Notes: a model not told the origin generated them from the sequence alone. A stretch of DNA of 64,000 bases from an uncultured Lachnospiraceae bacterium (GCA_910588875.1 CAJURT010000012.1:1-64000); one strand, 5' to 3'. Shown: positions 34,579 through 44,676, numbered from the stretch's first letter. Made by a program: numbers and translations.

Positions 34579-34606
34579 AAAAGCGGATTCAAAAGAACCC
34601 GCTTTT
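34579..34606 (-). terminator. Terminator of the cvfB/methyltransferase operon
   Basis: AAAAGCGG (34579-34586) pairs with CCGCTTTT (34599-34606). On the minus strand a T-rich run follows. The remaining 34392-34762 region shows no gene. Confidence 0.8.
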
Positions 34607-34762
34607 CCTGCCCGACTTTATAAATGTCCACAAAAAACCCTCATCCATTGATTTTCCAAAATAAATCCTTGTGAATCCTGCCCAACAGATATTCGTTTTT
34701 CTTGTCTAAATTCTTTCTATGCTCTCAGATGCCGTTCTCAGGCGGCTCCTCCGTCAGGCGTC

Positions 34763-35347
34763 CTAGGAAATCTTCTTTGCCAATACGTTCAGCCACCGCA
34801 GATCAGAGTTTCTGTTCACATCATCCGTAATCCAGATTTTTCTGATCTCCAGACGCCCGGTCTCCCGCAGGATCCTCTCCAGCTTTTCCTCCGTATACTC
34901 ACAGAAATACTGCTCGCCCTGGAAACCTTCAAAATCCCCCTCTCGGAAAGATAAAAACAGGATTCCTCCTCTGCACATAGCATCAATGACCTTTTCCAGG
35001 ATTCCTCCCAGTTCATCCTCCGGCACATGGATCAGTGCCCCACTGCCCCAGACACCATCGAACACCTCATCAAACACCATGTCCTCGTATGGCATATGCA
35101 GCACTTCTATGCCGGTATGTATCTCAGCCAGCTTACACATCTCCTCAGAGGCGTCCAGGGGAGTTACATCATAACCCATCTCATAAAAGGCCAGGCTGTC
35201 CCTGCCGGAGCCGCATCCCAAGTCCAGAATGGTATCCCCCTCTTCCAGATATTTTAAAAACCTCCGGTATAGTTCCCCCATATCCAGTTCTGACGTATCC
35301 TCAAATATTTTTGCTGCATATTTATTATAATACTCGATCGTGTCCAA
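34763..35347 (-). CDS. Class I SAM-dependent methyltransferase
   Basis: A 194-residue Rossmann methyltransferase. The SAM loop is ILDLGCGSGRDSLAF, then DVTPLDASEEM and the core FDGVWGSGALIHVPEDEL. The substrate is unknown; the compact form is common for small-molecule or tellurite-type methyltransferases. Start is taken as TTG at 35347: AGGAGG lies 6 bases upstream, 14 bases after the cvfB stop. The frame from 35374 overlaps cvfB and has no site. Confidence 0.88.
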   Translation of the reverse strand: MDTIEYYNKYAAKIFEDTSELDMGELYRRFLKYLEEGDTILDLGCGSGRDSLAFYEMGYDVTPLDASEEMCKLAEIHTGIEVLHMPYEDMVFDEVFDGVWGSGALIHVPEDELGGILEKVIDAMCRGGILFLSFREGDFEGFQGEQYFCEYTEEKLERILRETGRLEIRKIWITDDVNRNSDLRWLNVLAKKIS

Positions 35348-35360
35348 CGCAATCCTCCTG

Positions 35361-36194
35361 CTATATCCGTTCAATAGTTTTCTCTGTTATGCGGATCCTG
35401 CCTTCCTTCAGGAGCCGTCCCACTGCACGCTTAAAAGCATTTTTGCTCATCTTCATCTCTTTCAGTATCGTCTCCGGCCTGGCTTTATCATTAAAGGGAA
35501 GCACCCCGCCGGACTCTTCCACTGCCTTCATCACCAGTTCCGCATCTGTATCCATCTGCACATACGCTTTCTGCCTTGGGCTTAAATCCAGCTTGCCGTC
35601 CTCGCGCACCTTAACCACCCGTGCCTCAACCGTATCACCTGGATGGAATTCTCCATACATTTCTCTTCTGGGGATCAAACCGTAATACTGATTATCCACT
35701 GCCACAAAGGCTCCTAGATTTTCATTGATCTCATAGATAGTACCGGTCACCCGGTCATCTCTTTTATAAGGAGATTCTGCACTCATATAGGAATAAACAT
35801 TCATGGTAGCCGCCAGCCGTTTGCTCTTGTCCACATACAAAGCTACCAGGCACATCTCACCTTCCTGGACTTTATGGTTCTGCTCCTTAAAAGGAAGCAG
35901 CAGGTCTTTCTCAAGCCCCATGTCCAGAAATGCCCCTACCTTCGCCACATCCTTCACCTGCAGCACGGCCACCTCGCCCACCTGGAGTTTCGGCGTCCCG
36001 GTAGTTGCTATCAGCCGGTCCTCCGAATCCTTGTAGATAAAAACCTCCAGCATATCTCCGGGCTTCGTCCCTTCAGGAACCTGTTTTTTCGGAAGCAGCA
36101 CAGAACTTGATTCGTCCTCTGCCTCCCCAAGATAAACACCGAAGCTTTTTGCTCTCTGGACAACCAGCTTTTGAATTTTCCCTAACTCTATCAT
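35361..36194 (-). CDS. cvfB: CvfB-family S1 RNA-binding protein
   Basis: A 277-residue protein with three S1-like beta barrels and a C-terminal winged helix. Visible parts: KLVVQRAKSFGVYLGE, AFLDMGLEKDLLLPFKEQ in the second barrel, and PRREMYGEFHPGDTVEARVVKVREDGKLDLSPRQ-type third barrel strands. The winged helix holds KMSKNAFKRAVGRLLKEGRI. In Staphylococcus CvfB binds RNA and affects virulence; here the role is general RNA binding. Start 36194 has AAAGAGAG upstream. Confidence 0.92.
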   Translation of the reverse strand: MIELGKIQKLVVQRAKSFGVYLGEAEDESSSVLLPKKQVPEGTKPGDMLEVFIYKDSEDRLIATTGTPKLQVGEVAVLQVKDVAKVGAFLDMGLEKDLLLPFKEQNHKVQEGEMCLVALYVDKSKRLAATMNVYSYMSAESPYKRDDRVTGTIYEINENLGAFVAVDNQYYGLIPRREMYGEFHPGDTVEARVVKVREDGKLDLSPRQKAYVQMDTDAELVMKAVEESGGVLPFNDKARPETILKEMKMSKNAFKRAVGRLLKEGRIRITEKTIERI

Positions 36195-36358
36195 CGAAAT
36201 CTCTCTTTCCCTATCTATCGGTACCTGCATCTTACGCAGTATCTCTTCACTCTATCCTGCCATCCGCCCGGCGGACTCTTCTTTCCTCCCGCTCTCTGTC
36301 ATTTTACAGCGCCCCTGCGCCTTCCTTCGATACCGTCCGCCAGTTGCCAGTGGATTCT

Positions 36359-37078
36359 TTACGCCCCCACCGCCTGCATCCAGACCACAGCATATATTAC
36401 ATCCTCCCTGCTGCATAGGGCAACCACATAGATATCTTTATCCTGGCTGATCCGGGGAATCATCACGTCGCCCATCACTGCCGCCTTTTTATATTCCACT
36501 CTCACTTCCCGGATCTCTATTCCCTCCGGCAAGGCCTCCCTTGCAACCGCCACATACTGGGCATTATTCACATGGCGGTTCGTATCAATATGATGCCGGG
36601 CCACTTTCACCGGCTCTCCCAGCTTATATGCCTCTGGCAGGGATATCCGCCTGGGCGCATATTCCATATCCAGCTTTTCCTCTTCCCCCGTTCTATAGCC
36701 CCGGATGTCCTCCTCCTCCACCTTTACCGGGCGTCCGGCCGCCGTATCAAACAGGAACCAAACCGAATTTGCTTTGACGAGAAAAGCCCCCTGCCTGTCA
36801 CGGATTGTAAAATTCCGGTAACCGTACATTCCTTTAAAAGCATATGGCCAGGTGCTGACCACAATCTCCTCCCCCAGCTGCGGATAGCGCTCCACCACGA
36901 TCTGCCATGATGAAAGCCACCATGCCCGCCGGCTCTGTTCCAGATAATCAATCCCCAGCTTTAAGTCTTCTGACTGAAAGGTGGAACAATCCTGCAGATA
37001 ATTGACAACCCCAGGCAGCGACAGCTTACAATCTCCTCCCACCTCACTATAACGCACCCTGGCATTAAATGAGTACAT
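36359..37078 (-). CDS. Acyl-ACP thioesterase
   Basis: A 239-residue double hot-dog enzyme that frees fatty acids from acyl carrier protein. It shows the plant/bacterial FatA-type pattern: YSEVGGDCKLSLPGVVNYLQD, RRAWWLSSWQIVVERYP, and the second hot-dog HHIDTNRHVNNAQYVAVA with the catalytic Asn/His region. The start at 37078 has AGAGGGA upstream. It is separated from cvfB by 164 bases in which no gene is seen. Confidence 0.93.
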   Translation of the reverse strand: MYSFNARVRYSEVGGDCKLSLPGVVNYLQDCSTFQSEDLKLGIDYLEQSRRAWWLSSWQIVVERYPQLGEEIVVSTWPYAFKGMYGYRNFTIRDRQGAFLVKANSVWFLFDTAAGRPVKVEEEDIRGYRTGEEEKLDMEYAPRRISLPEAYKLGEPVKVARHHIDTNRHVNNAQYVAVAREALPEGIEIREVRVEYKKAAVMGDVMIPRISQDKDIYVVALCSREDVIYAVVWMQAVGA

Positions 37079-37218
37079 GCTATCCCTCTTTTCAGACAAA
37101 AAATTCAAAATAATTATATAGTATTTCCGGGGTGTTGTCCAGATAATATTTCAATTCGCTGGCAGGCGCATCCCTGCCCGCAAGCCGCGGCACAGAGATG
37201 CGCTTACCCCAGCCGCCC

Positions 37219-37683
37219 TTACTTTTCGTTGATCTTCACGACTACCTTTTTCACAAAGGAAGGGGCTCCGTTGGCCGCCTTCGGCTTATGCCCGTCCCAG
37301 GGGAAGAAAATCATAAAATCGCCTTCATTGCATACTACCTGCAGCCCCGGGTTCCCGTTGTCAAACTTGACCACATCCTTTTCTGCGTTATAAGGCTCCA
37401 CCGGGTTCAATGTATCTACGGGCGCATACGTCATAATCTCGGTCCCGTCAATCACATATTGGATATCGGTGTAATTCTCATGGGCCTCATACTTCGCCTC
37501 TTCCCAGGGCAATGTGGTGTAGGTCATCACATTGGCATATACATTCTTGCCGTCGATCTCATATTTCCCGTTCTCCAAAGCCGCCAGGTCATTTGCCTGC
37601 AGCCATTCAATCGCCTTGGCATAACGCCCGTCACTCCCCAGCCCTTTATAAAAATCCAGGTTCTTTGCCTGATCCAATATCAT
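37219..37683 (-). CDS. YhcH/YjgK/YiaL-family cupin
   Basis: A 154-residue beta-barrel protein of the DUF386 family. Conserved pieces are ANVMTYTTLPWEEAKYEAH, the metal-site residues in AHENYTDIQYVIDG, and FFPWDGHKPKAANG. Members occur in uronate and sialic-acid catabolic operons and are thought to be sugar isomerases or mutarotases. It follows kduI after 15 bases and so is probably in the same pathway. Start 37683 is 8 bases after AAAGGAGGG; the ATG at 37689 is too close to that site. Confidence 0.92.
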   Translation of the reverse strand: MILDQAKNLDFYKGLGSDGRYAKAIEWLQANDLAALENGKYEIDGKNVYANVMTYTTLPWEEAKYEAHENYTDIQYVIDGTEIMTYAPVDTLNPVEPYNAEKDVVKFDNGNPGLQVVCNEGDFMIFFPWDGHKPKAANGAPSFVKKVVVKINEK

Positions 37684-37698
37684 ATACATGCCCTCCTT

Positions 37699-38541
37699 TT
37701 ACCTGAGTTCCGTTGTCGGAATCGTATCCATATCATCAAATGCCTGGTTCTCGCCGCCCATCGCCCAGATAAACGTATAATTGCTGGTGCCTGCGCCTGC
37801 ATGGATGCTCCAGGAGGGGCTGATCACAGCCTGCTCATTCTGCATCACGATGTGGCGGGTCTCATTGCCTTCCCCCATCATGTGGAAAACCACATTGTTT
37901 TCCGGAACCTCAAAATACATATATACTTCCATGCGGCGCTCATGGGTATGGGCCGGCATGGTATTCCACACACTCCCCGGATCCAGCACGGTCATGCCCA
38001 TGGACAGCTGGCACGTCTCCAGCACATCCGGATGGATAAACTGGTTAATCACCCTCTTGTTGGAGGTCTCCATTGCGCCAAGGGGCTTTTTGGCCGCCTT
38101 CTCAATCGGAATGAACGTAGTCTTGCACGCTTTATGTGCCGGTGCGCTGACCATGTAGAATTTTGCCGGGTTTGCGGCATCATCGCTGGCAAAGGACACC
38201 TCCTTCGTCCCCTTTGTGATATACAGGCAGTCCTTGTAACCCATATGGAAGGTCTCATTGTCAGCCGTAACCACACCGCTCCCGCCGATATTGAAGATCC
38301 CGACCTCCCTTCTCTCCAGGAAATACCGGGTGCCAAAATTTTTCCAGACATCAATCCCCTTGTCTATCGGCACAGTCTCTGTCGTCGGCATGCATCCCAG
38401 GGTAACCATACGGTCCACATGTGAATATACTGCCACCACTTCATTCGCCAGGTAAAGGTTCTCAATCAGAAATTCCTTCCTGGCCTCCTCTGTCGTGTAA
38501 CGCTTAAAATCCCTCTGGTTCGCTGAATAACGAATATCCAT
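37699..38541 (-). CDS. kduI: 5-dehydro-4-deoxy-D-glucuronate isomerase
   Basis: A 280-residue zinc enzyme of pectin and glycosaminoglycan breakdown. It turns 4-deoxy-L-threo-5-hexosulose uronate into 3-deoxy-D-glycero-2,5-hexodiulosonate. Hallmarks are MDIRYSANQRDFKRYTTEE at the start, the zinc-binding MPAHTHERRMEVYMYFE, and SWSIHAGAGTSNYTFIW. Start 38541 gives the family length; the upstream part of the frame is not conserved. Next step genes (kduD) are absent here. Confidence 0.96.
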   Translation of the reverse strand: MDIRYSANQRDFKRYTTEEARKEFLIENLYLANEVVAVYSHVDRMVTLGCMPTTETVPIDKGIDVWKNFGTRYFLERREVGIFNIGGSGVVTADNETFHMGYKDCLYITKGTKEVSFASDDAANPAKFYMVSAPAHKACKTTFIPIEKAAKKPLGAMETSNKRVINQFIHPDVLETCQLSMGMTVLDPGSVWNTMPAHTHERRMEVYMYFEVPENNVVFHMMGEGNETRHIVMQNEQAVISPSWSIHAGAGTSNYTFIWAMGGENQAFDDMDTIPTTELR

Positions 38542-38627
38542 CTCTTCTTCTGCCTCCTCCATATTGATTACATGAAACCTACAACATTTATTATAATAGA
38601 TTTCCAGAAATATGCAAGGGTTTCCGC

Positions 38628-41102
38628 TCACTGCCTGGCTACTGCACAGACAAAATCATTCCCCCTTGCCTGGAAATATTCCGTGCTGTCATTCAGCCCT
38701 TCCTTATAGGTCTCCCTGGAAGCAGGATCATAAACCGTGACATTATATTGGTCATAGCCGCAGAGGAGCAGATAGGAGCCTTCCCCGGTGTATCCGACCA
38801 CCGGGATACCCTGGTCTATAAAATACAGCATCTGTGGCAACGTGCATCCCCGGGCATCCAGCACCGTCACCCCGTCATTGTAACTGCGGCTGCCGGAAAA
38901 GCTGTCCAGATGGCGCTCTATGGCCGCAAAGGAAGCCAGCGGGTCACGGATGCCGCGGGTGCTGCTGCGGTTAACCCGCCCCCAGAGAATCTGCTGATTC
39001 TGGTCTGCCACAATCCCCATCCGTTCATAAGCCATGGCAACCGCCTGGGAAAAATCGGCCGTAACCCCCAAAAGCCGGCCCCCTCCGTAGGCATAAAAAC
39101 GCAGGCCCTGGAACTGGAAATTGGACTGCAGGTTCAAAATGCCAAAAGCATCTGTCCCCACACGGCCGGGGGTCCCTGTCCGGATTCCCCTGCCGCCGCG
39201 GATCTCCTTGTCCAGCTGTACAAAATATATCCTTCCCCGCTCCTGTGAAGCAAACCAGCCAATCCCGTCCAGCTTTCCCGTCCCCACCTCCACATTACAG
39301 ACAATGGTGTCTTCCTGCACCAATGCATAACTCTGCTCCCCCGCCTTTGCCATCCGCTTAAGGTGGATCCGGCTTTCGTCCACAGTAACACCGTCCACGT
39401 AATAGCCTTCCTTCTCGTAGCGGGTCTCCACCTGCATCTCATCATTGACAATCTCTACCGCGTACATAGGAAATCCCTGGAGGCGCCCGTTAGCCACCCA
39501 TTGCTGCCCTGCCCGGGAAATTCCGTAGACCAAATCCCTTCCCACAAACCCCAGAGTCCGTACATATTCCTGGTTCTCGCCGCGGATATCCTGCTTTTCC
39601 CCGGTCTCCAGATCCAAAAGATGCAAAACCGGCGCCTCATAGCACTTTCCGTTCTCCTGCCAGGCCAGCCGGGCCTTGTCCATGCTGACGGCAAAACTCC
39701 CCTCCTCCAGGGCATCCGCCACCACCATGGTCTCGTTGCTTTTCATGTCAATCCCGTAGACCGCATGGTCCAGATATAAATACAGCATATTGGACGCCGA
39801 CTGGTAGGACAGCATCCCCAAGTCTGCCTCCAGCTGGCCAAACGAGACGCCCACAGGGATAAAAAACAGTTCCTGGATAGCATTGTTTTCCTTCTCGAAT
39901 TGATATCCCACAATGCCAAACCGTCCCTCATGGTTCCCCCTGTTCTGGTAGCCGTAGACCAGGAAATAGATATCGCCATTGTCCTCCGCCCGGAGGATCC
40001 GGATCTCATGCTGGTTATAGTTGTTCCTCATATCCCGGCTGTCATTGCCGCGGAAGGAAAAAATCTGGGTTCCATGGCGTTCCTCCTGGTCATAACTCCA
40101 GAGGTCCCGGTTGGCCCGGTAAGCAATCACATTGCCGTCCGGGCTCGCCTTTGCCTCCACCCTGTCGTCGTTTGTGATGCCCAGCATAATGCGTTTCCCG
40201 GAATAAGCATTCCTGTTCCCGTCAAAGACCTGGTCCACGGTCCGCTCATAATCCATCAGGTAGGTGCGGGTCTCATTCCATTTCATGGTAAAATTCTCCT
40301 CCACCTGATACAATTCCGTGCCATCCGTCCCTTCCCGGGATGCCAGGTATGCCAGGCTGACGCATCCCATTAGCCCATCCAGTTCCTTCAGGGTCACCTG
40401 CACCTCCCCCGTCTGTTCCATCTTTAACCCTCCCCAGGTCAAATGGGAAAAACTGGAATGGATGCATGTGTGCCCATAGGAACTGTTATCCTCACTGGTA
40501 TTAGGTTCCATGTAGGTCACCAGTTCCTGAGCCTGCTCATAATGGAATGTCTTCGATGCGAAATCCGTAGCCAGTTCAATCATTGGCTGGGCTTTTTCAT
40601 CCGCCGTCCACATAATACGGGTATAATAAAAAACCGGCCCCATCCCCTCCGTTTCCAGTTCCAGCCTCAGCAAGTATTCCCTGCCCTCAGCCAGCAGGTT
40701 CTGGATTGGCAGCCTTACATGGATCCCATCCTCACCGGACTCCCAGGATTCAAGGCGGGTATCCTCCACCAGACGGGACAGATCCAGGCTGCGGATCTCA
40801 TATCGGATCCCCAGCACAGACTCCCGGCCGCCGGTAATATGCACAGACAGGTTCCTGTTCTCCGGGAGAATTGTCAGGCTGTCCCTTGCCACTGCATTCC
40901 CCATATCCTGGCGGTAGCCGTACATCGGATTCATCTCCCGCCCAAACATGTCCACATATACAACCGGCAGGCGGGCTTCCTCAAAGGCAGTATAGGTGGC
41001 CTCCCCCTGGGACAGCCATTCCCGGTTCCCTGCAAGATACAGAATCAGCACCACTGCAAAAATACCAAAAAGAATGCTTATTTTTTTTACCATACGATTC
41101 AT
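38628..41102 (-). CDS. Large membrane-anchored unknown protein with a C39-like C-terminus
   Basis: An 824-residue protein with an N-terminal anchor (ISILFGIFAVVLILYLAG). The long extracellular part (about 40-640) has beta-rich, propeller-like stretches (SPDGNVIAYRANRDLWSYDQ, SMDKARLAWQ, GFVGRDLVYGISRAG). The last 120 residues look like a papain/C39-type fold: CTLPQMLYFIDQGIPVVGYT, then LLLCGYDQYNVTVYDP. The usual catalytic His before the GYD strand is not visible, so the domain may be inactive. I know of no function. It runs with kduI but 86 bases separate them. Confidence 0.7.
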   Translation of the reverse strand: MNRMVKKISILFGIFAVVLILYLAGNREWLSQGEATYTAFEEARLPVVYVDMFGREMNPMYGYRQDMGNAVARDSLTILPENRNLSVHITGGRESVLGIRYEIRSLDLSRLVEDTRLESWESGEDGIHVRLPIQNLLAEGREYLLRLELETEGMGPVFYYTRIMWTADEKAQPMIELATDFASKTFHYEQAQELVTYMEPNTSEDNSSYGHTCIHSSFSHLTWGGLKMEQTGEVQVTLKELDGLMGCVSLAYLASREGTDGTELYQVEENFTMKWNETRTYLMDYERTVDQVFDGNRNAYSGKRIMLGITNDDRVEAKASPDGNVIAYRANRDLWSYDQEERHGTQIFSFRGNDSRDMRNNYNQHEIRILRAEDNGDIYFLVYGYQNRGNHEGRFGIVGYQFEKENNAIQELFFIPVGVSFGQLEADLGMLSYQSASNMLYLYLDHAVYGIDMKSNETMVVADALEEGSFAVSMDKARLAWQENGKCYEAPVLHLLDLETGEKQDIRGENQEYVRTLGFVGRDLVYGISRAGQQWVANGRLQGFPMYAVEIVNDEMQVETRYEKEGYYVDGVTVDESRIHLKRMAKAGEQSYALVQEDTIVCNVEVGTGKLDGIGWFASQERGRIYFVQLDKEIRGGRGIRTGTPGRVGTDAFGILNLQSNFQFQGLRFYAYGGGRLLGVTADFSQAVAMAYERMGIVADQNQQILWGRVNRSSTRGIRDPLASFAAIERHLDSFSGSRSYNDGVTVLDARGCTLPQMLYFIDQGIPVVGYTGEGSYLLLCGYDQYNVTVYDPASRETYKEGLNDSTEYFQARGNDFVCAVARQ

Positions 41103-41363
41103 AACCTGTTTCCTTATCTATTCACATCCAACACCTGGCTTTCTTTTATTTTATCTGCTTTTGGCCCAAACTACAACCGCTTCTTTCTGGTTTTTGCAAT
41201 TTTTCATTTTTTATTCATTTTCTCTTGTCAAACCATTGTAAATCCGTTATAATAAAAAACAACCGTTTCTGGTATTCTGGCATTTCTCAGATCTATCATT
41301 CCCTCGGAATTGTTTTCTCTGATCGATGTCCAACAATTTTATCTAATCTAGGAGGTATCTTTT

Positions 41364-42293
41364 ATGGATTACACAGCATTCCTTGAAACCGTAAAACAGG
41401 CGCTGATGCAAAAGCTGGGGGAAGGCCAGGATCTGTTGATCCGCCCGGTTCCCAAGAACAACGGCGTTATCCTGGATGGACTAAGCATCCACTCCCAGGA
41501 TTCGCCCCTTGCCCCAACCGTCTATCTGAACCCCTACTATCAGCAATTTAAAGAAGGGATGCCCATAGAAGATATCTGCGAGGATATTCTTGGCCTTTTT
41601 TCAGAAAACCCTGAGCCAAACAAGGTAACCGAAAAAATGCTTGCCGACTTTTCCCAGATGAAAACCAAGGTTATGATGCGGCTGGTCCATACAGATTCCA
41701 ACTCCGAATTCCTGCAGGATGTCCCCCATATCCCTTATCTGGATTTATCCATCATATTCCACCTTTTTCTTGAGCGCAATGCTTTCGGGCAGATGACCGT
41801 ATTGATCCACAACGACCTGCTGAAACAATGGAAGGTGGACGAACAGGCGCTTCTCCGCCTTGCCCTTAAGAACACCCCTGCAGCTTACCCGCCACAGATC
41901 AAGAGCATGTCCGATGTCATGAAGGATATTGCCCGGCATAATCTGGGGGACGGCTATGACGAGGAGTTATTGGACCAGCTTTTAGGGCAGAATGAAGACA
42001 ACCCTCCGCTTTATGTACTCTCCAACCAGGCCGGGATCTATGGCGCCTGCTGCATCCTGTACCGGAATATACTAAAAAACTTCGCAGATTCCCTGGAAAG
42101 CGACCTGATCGTCATCCCTTCCAGCATCCACGAAGTTCTTCTCACTCCCTATGGGGGCGGACTTTCTTATGATTATCTAAATTCCATGGTAACCGGCATC
42201 AACCATTCTGAGGTTCCCGCGGAAGACCAGCTTTCCGACCATGTCTATCTCTATACCCGCACTGACGACCGGATCCATATCATCCGTGCATAA
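41364..42293 (+). CDS. DUF5688-family protein
   Basis: A 309-residue soluble protein typical of Lachnospiraceae, where it is often present in several copies. Recognisable parts are VKQALMQKLGEG, the NNGVILDGLSI segment, PTVYLNPYYQQFKEG, and the C-terminal LIVIPSSIHEVLLTP. No activity is known; the family may hold a zincin-like or inhibitor fold, which I cannot decide. Start has AGGAGGT 7 bases upstream. It diverges from the large unknown protein; the 261-base gap between them holds no gene. It meets feoB tail to tail. Confidence 0.88.
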   Translation: MDYTAFLETVKQALMQKLGEGQDLLIRPVPKNNGVILDGLSIHSQDSPLAPTVYLNPYYQQFKEGMPIEDICEDILGLFSENPEPNKVTEKMLADFSQMKTKVMMRLVHTDSNSEFLQDVPHIPYLDLSIIFHLFLERNAFGQMTVLIHNDLLKQWKVDEQALLRLALKNTPAAYPPQIKSMSDVMKDIARHNLGDGYDEELLDQLLGQNEDNPPLYVLSNQAGIYGACCILYRNILKNFADSLESDLIVIPSSIHEVLLTPYGGGLSYDYLNSMVTGINHSEVPAEDQLSDHVYLYTRTDDRIHIIRA

Positions 42294-42306
42294 AAGCTTC
42301 TCCCTG

Positions 42307-44304
42307 TCAGAACAGCCTGCTGCCAACCTGGAACACCAGCACTGCCATGGCCCACGCCGCCACAATCTGGAAGCCCATCATGCCTATCGTGAATTTCCAC
42401 GACCCGGTTTCCCTGCGGATGGCGCCGATTGCCGCCACGCAAGGGGTGTACATCAGGCAGAATACCATCAGTGCATAGGCGTTGACCCCGCCAAAACCTA
42501 CTGCCGACAGACCGGAGGTGAGTTCCGCCATGCCGGCTGCCGAATTGATATTGCTGATGCCATAAAGCACAGAAAAGCTGGAGACTACAACCTCCTTCGC
42601 CGACAGACCAGAGATCAATGCCACCGCTATCTGCCAGGAACCCAAGCCAGCAGGCCTTAAAAAAGGCACCAGCGCCCTTCCGAAGGTAGCCGCAAAACTT
42701 TCCGTCACATCCTCCACATAACCGCCCATCCCAAAATTCAGCACAAACCAAAGCACAATGGAAGCCACGAAGATCGTTGTCCCCGCCTTTGACAGGTAAT
42801 CCCTGACTTTGTCCCAGACATAGATCCACACAGTCCGGGCATTCGGCGTCTTATACTCTGGCAGTTCAATCAAGAGGGCATCCTCCGCCCCTGCTTTTTC
42901 CAGCCTGTGCATCACAAATGCAATTGCAATTGCCGCCGCAAGGCCAATCATATAGAGCGAATACGCAACCATCAGCGCATGCTCGGCAAAAAACATATCC
43001 GCAAACAACAAATAGATCGGAAGCCTTGCCGAGCAGGACATAAACGGCGTAATCAGGATGGTTCTTTTTCTGTCCCTATCACTGGGAAGCGCCCGTGACG
43101 CCATCACTGCCGGAACCGTGCAGCCAAACCCCAAAAGCATCGGCAGGAATGCCTTTCCCGAAAGGCCCACCCGGGCCATCACCTCATTCATCACATAGGC
43201 CACCCGGGCCATGTACCCGCTGTCCTCCAAAAAGGCAAGGGCAAGGAACAAGATAAAAATATTGGGCAAAAAGGTCAGGATCCCCCCCACCCCTGCCACA
43301 ATCCCATCCACCACCAGGGAGATGATCCAGGAGGAAGCGTGAATACGGGTGAGGAATGCAAATACTGCCCCGGAAAACAGATCCAACCCAACCTCAAAAT
43401 ACCCTTTCAGGAAATCCCCCACCACAAAGGTCAGGAAAAACACAACCGCCATGATCCCCAAAAATACCGGGATCCCCCAAACCGGATGGGTGAGGATCCC
43501 GTCAATCCGGTCTGTGAAAGCCGCCCGTTCTTCTTTGTTAAACAGGCATTCTTCAATCACTTCCTCAATGTAATCATATTTCTCATTGATGATCTTTTTT
43601 TCATATCCATCCCCTACGATATGGTCAACATCAACCGGATGGTCGTTCTGCACTTCCGGATCCTTTTCCAGCATCTTTACTGCATGCCAGCGCATGTTTT
43701 CCATTTCCCCATATTTTGCATACAGGATTTTTTCAATATGGCTGATTTTCTCCTCGATTACATCGCTGTAGTGTACCACCACCCCCTGGGGCTCCTCCTC
43801 ATAGTGATGGACTACCGCATGCATCAATACGTCCAGCCCGCTTCGCCTGCGGGCCGAAACCGGCACCACCGGAATATGCCCCAGCATCTCCGGAAGGCGG
43901 TGGAGGTCAATCTCCATCCCCCGTTCCTCCACAATGTCCATCATATTGAGGGCCAGTATCACCGGCTTTTTCAATTCCAGAAGCTGCAGCGTCAGGTACA
44001 GGTTCCTTTCCAGGGAGGATGCATCCACCACATTGATGATCACATCCACCTCACCTTCCTCGATGCACCGCCGGGTTACGATCTCCTCAATCGTGTAGGA
44101 TGTCAGGCTATAGATTCCCGGCAGGTCAATCACCCGGATCGGCCTCCCCTTATAACTCGTGCTGCCCTCCACACGTTCCACCGTGACGCCCGGCCAGTTG
44201 GCCACCTTTAGGCTTGCCCCTGTAAAAGCATTGAAAAGAGTTGTCTTCCCGCAATTGGGATTCCCCACAAAGCCCACACGGATCTCATTTGTACTGTCCG
44301 CCAT
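42307..44304 (-). CDS. feoB: Ferrous iron transporter B
   Basis: A 665-residue iron(II) transporter. The N-terminal GTPase domain shows G1 GNPNCGKTTLFN, G3 DLPGIYSL and G4 LNMMD. A helical GDI-like part follows, then about eight membrane helices with two gate motifs, including MLLGFGCTVPAVMASR. The C-terminal helices contain FCLMYTPCVAAIGAI. Start 44304 has GGGAGG upstream and overlaps feoA by 20 bases. The pair forms the Feo uptake system used under anoxic conditions. Confidence 0.97.
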   Translation of the reverse strand: MADSTNEIRVGFVGNPNCGKTTLFNAFTGASLKVANWPGVTVERVEGSTSYKGRPIRVIDLPGIYSLTSYTIEEIVTRRCIEEGEVDVIINVVDASSLERNLYLTLQLLELKKPVILALNMMDIVEERGMEIDLHRLPEMLGHIPVVPVSARRRSGLDVLMHAVVHHYEEEPQGVVVHYSDVIEEKISHIEKILYAKYGEMENMRWHAVKMLEKDPEVQNDHPVDVDHIVGDGYEKKIINEKYDYIEEVIEECLFNKEERAAFTDRIDGILTHPVWGIPVFLGIMAVVFFLTFVVGDFLKGYFEVGLDLFSGAVFAFLTRIHASSWIISLVVDGIVAGVGGILTFLPNIFILFLALAFLEDSGYMARVAYVMNEVMARVGLSGKAFLPMLLGFGCTVPAVMASRALPSDRDRKRTILITPFMSCSARLPIYLLFADMFFAEHALMVAYSLYMIGLAAAIAIAFVMHRLEKAGAEDALLIELPEYKTPNARTVWIYVWDKVRDYLSKAGTTIFVASIVLWFVLNFGMGGYVEDVTESFAATFGRALVPFLRPAGLGSWQIAVALISGLSAKEVVVSSFSVLYGISNINSAAGMAELTSGLSAVGFGGVNAYALMVFCLMYTPCVAAIGAIRRETGSWKFTIGMMGFQIVAAWAMAVLVFQVGSRLF

Positions 44305-44602
44305 CTCTGCTGCCTCCCTTCGTACCTTCGCTCTCCGGAACGCCTTCGTTCCTGGCATTGCCTTTGGTTCCCGGTATAAATCCCATCTCCTCCACTGTGA
44401 TCCCGTCGCTGATCCGCCGCCCCACTGCCAGGCGCGTGCCGCGCACTTTAAAAATCACCGAGCCGCTGCCCTTTTTATTCAAAACAGTTACAGGGGTCAT
44501 CTCATTCACTCCCAATGCTTCCAGGCGCCGGGTAACCGCCGCATCTGTTGTCACATTTCTCACCAGATAAGTCCGCCCGATCTCTCCCTCATTTAACTTC
44601 AT
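44285..44602 (-). CDS. feoA: FeoA with a C-terminal tail
   Basis: A 105-residue SH3-like accessory protein to FeoB. The fold covers the first 75-80 residues (YLVRNVTTDAAVTRRLEALG, TPVTVLNKKGSGSVIFKVRG, RLAVGRRISDGITV). A polar tail of about 25 residues (GNARNEGVPESEGTKGG) is encoded over the feoB ribosome-binding site. GTGAGG lies 9 bases upstream of the start. An Fe-responsive box is not apparent in the short gap before it. Confidence 0.92.
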   Translation of the reverse strand: MKLNEGEIGRTYLVRNVTTDAAVTRRLEALGVNEMTPVTVLNKKGSGSVIFKVRGTRLAVGRRISDGITVEEMGFIPGTKGNARNEGVPESEGTKGGSRDGGQYK

Positions 44603-44676
44603 ATGCTTTGACCTCACTTCCCAACAGATCTGTGAAAACTATACTCTTATTGAGAATCTTTGTCAATAACCTTCCC

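Noticed and set aside
42241..42829. Extra frames overlapping the end of feoB
   Set aside because: They overlap a well-conserved gene and show no family features.
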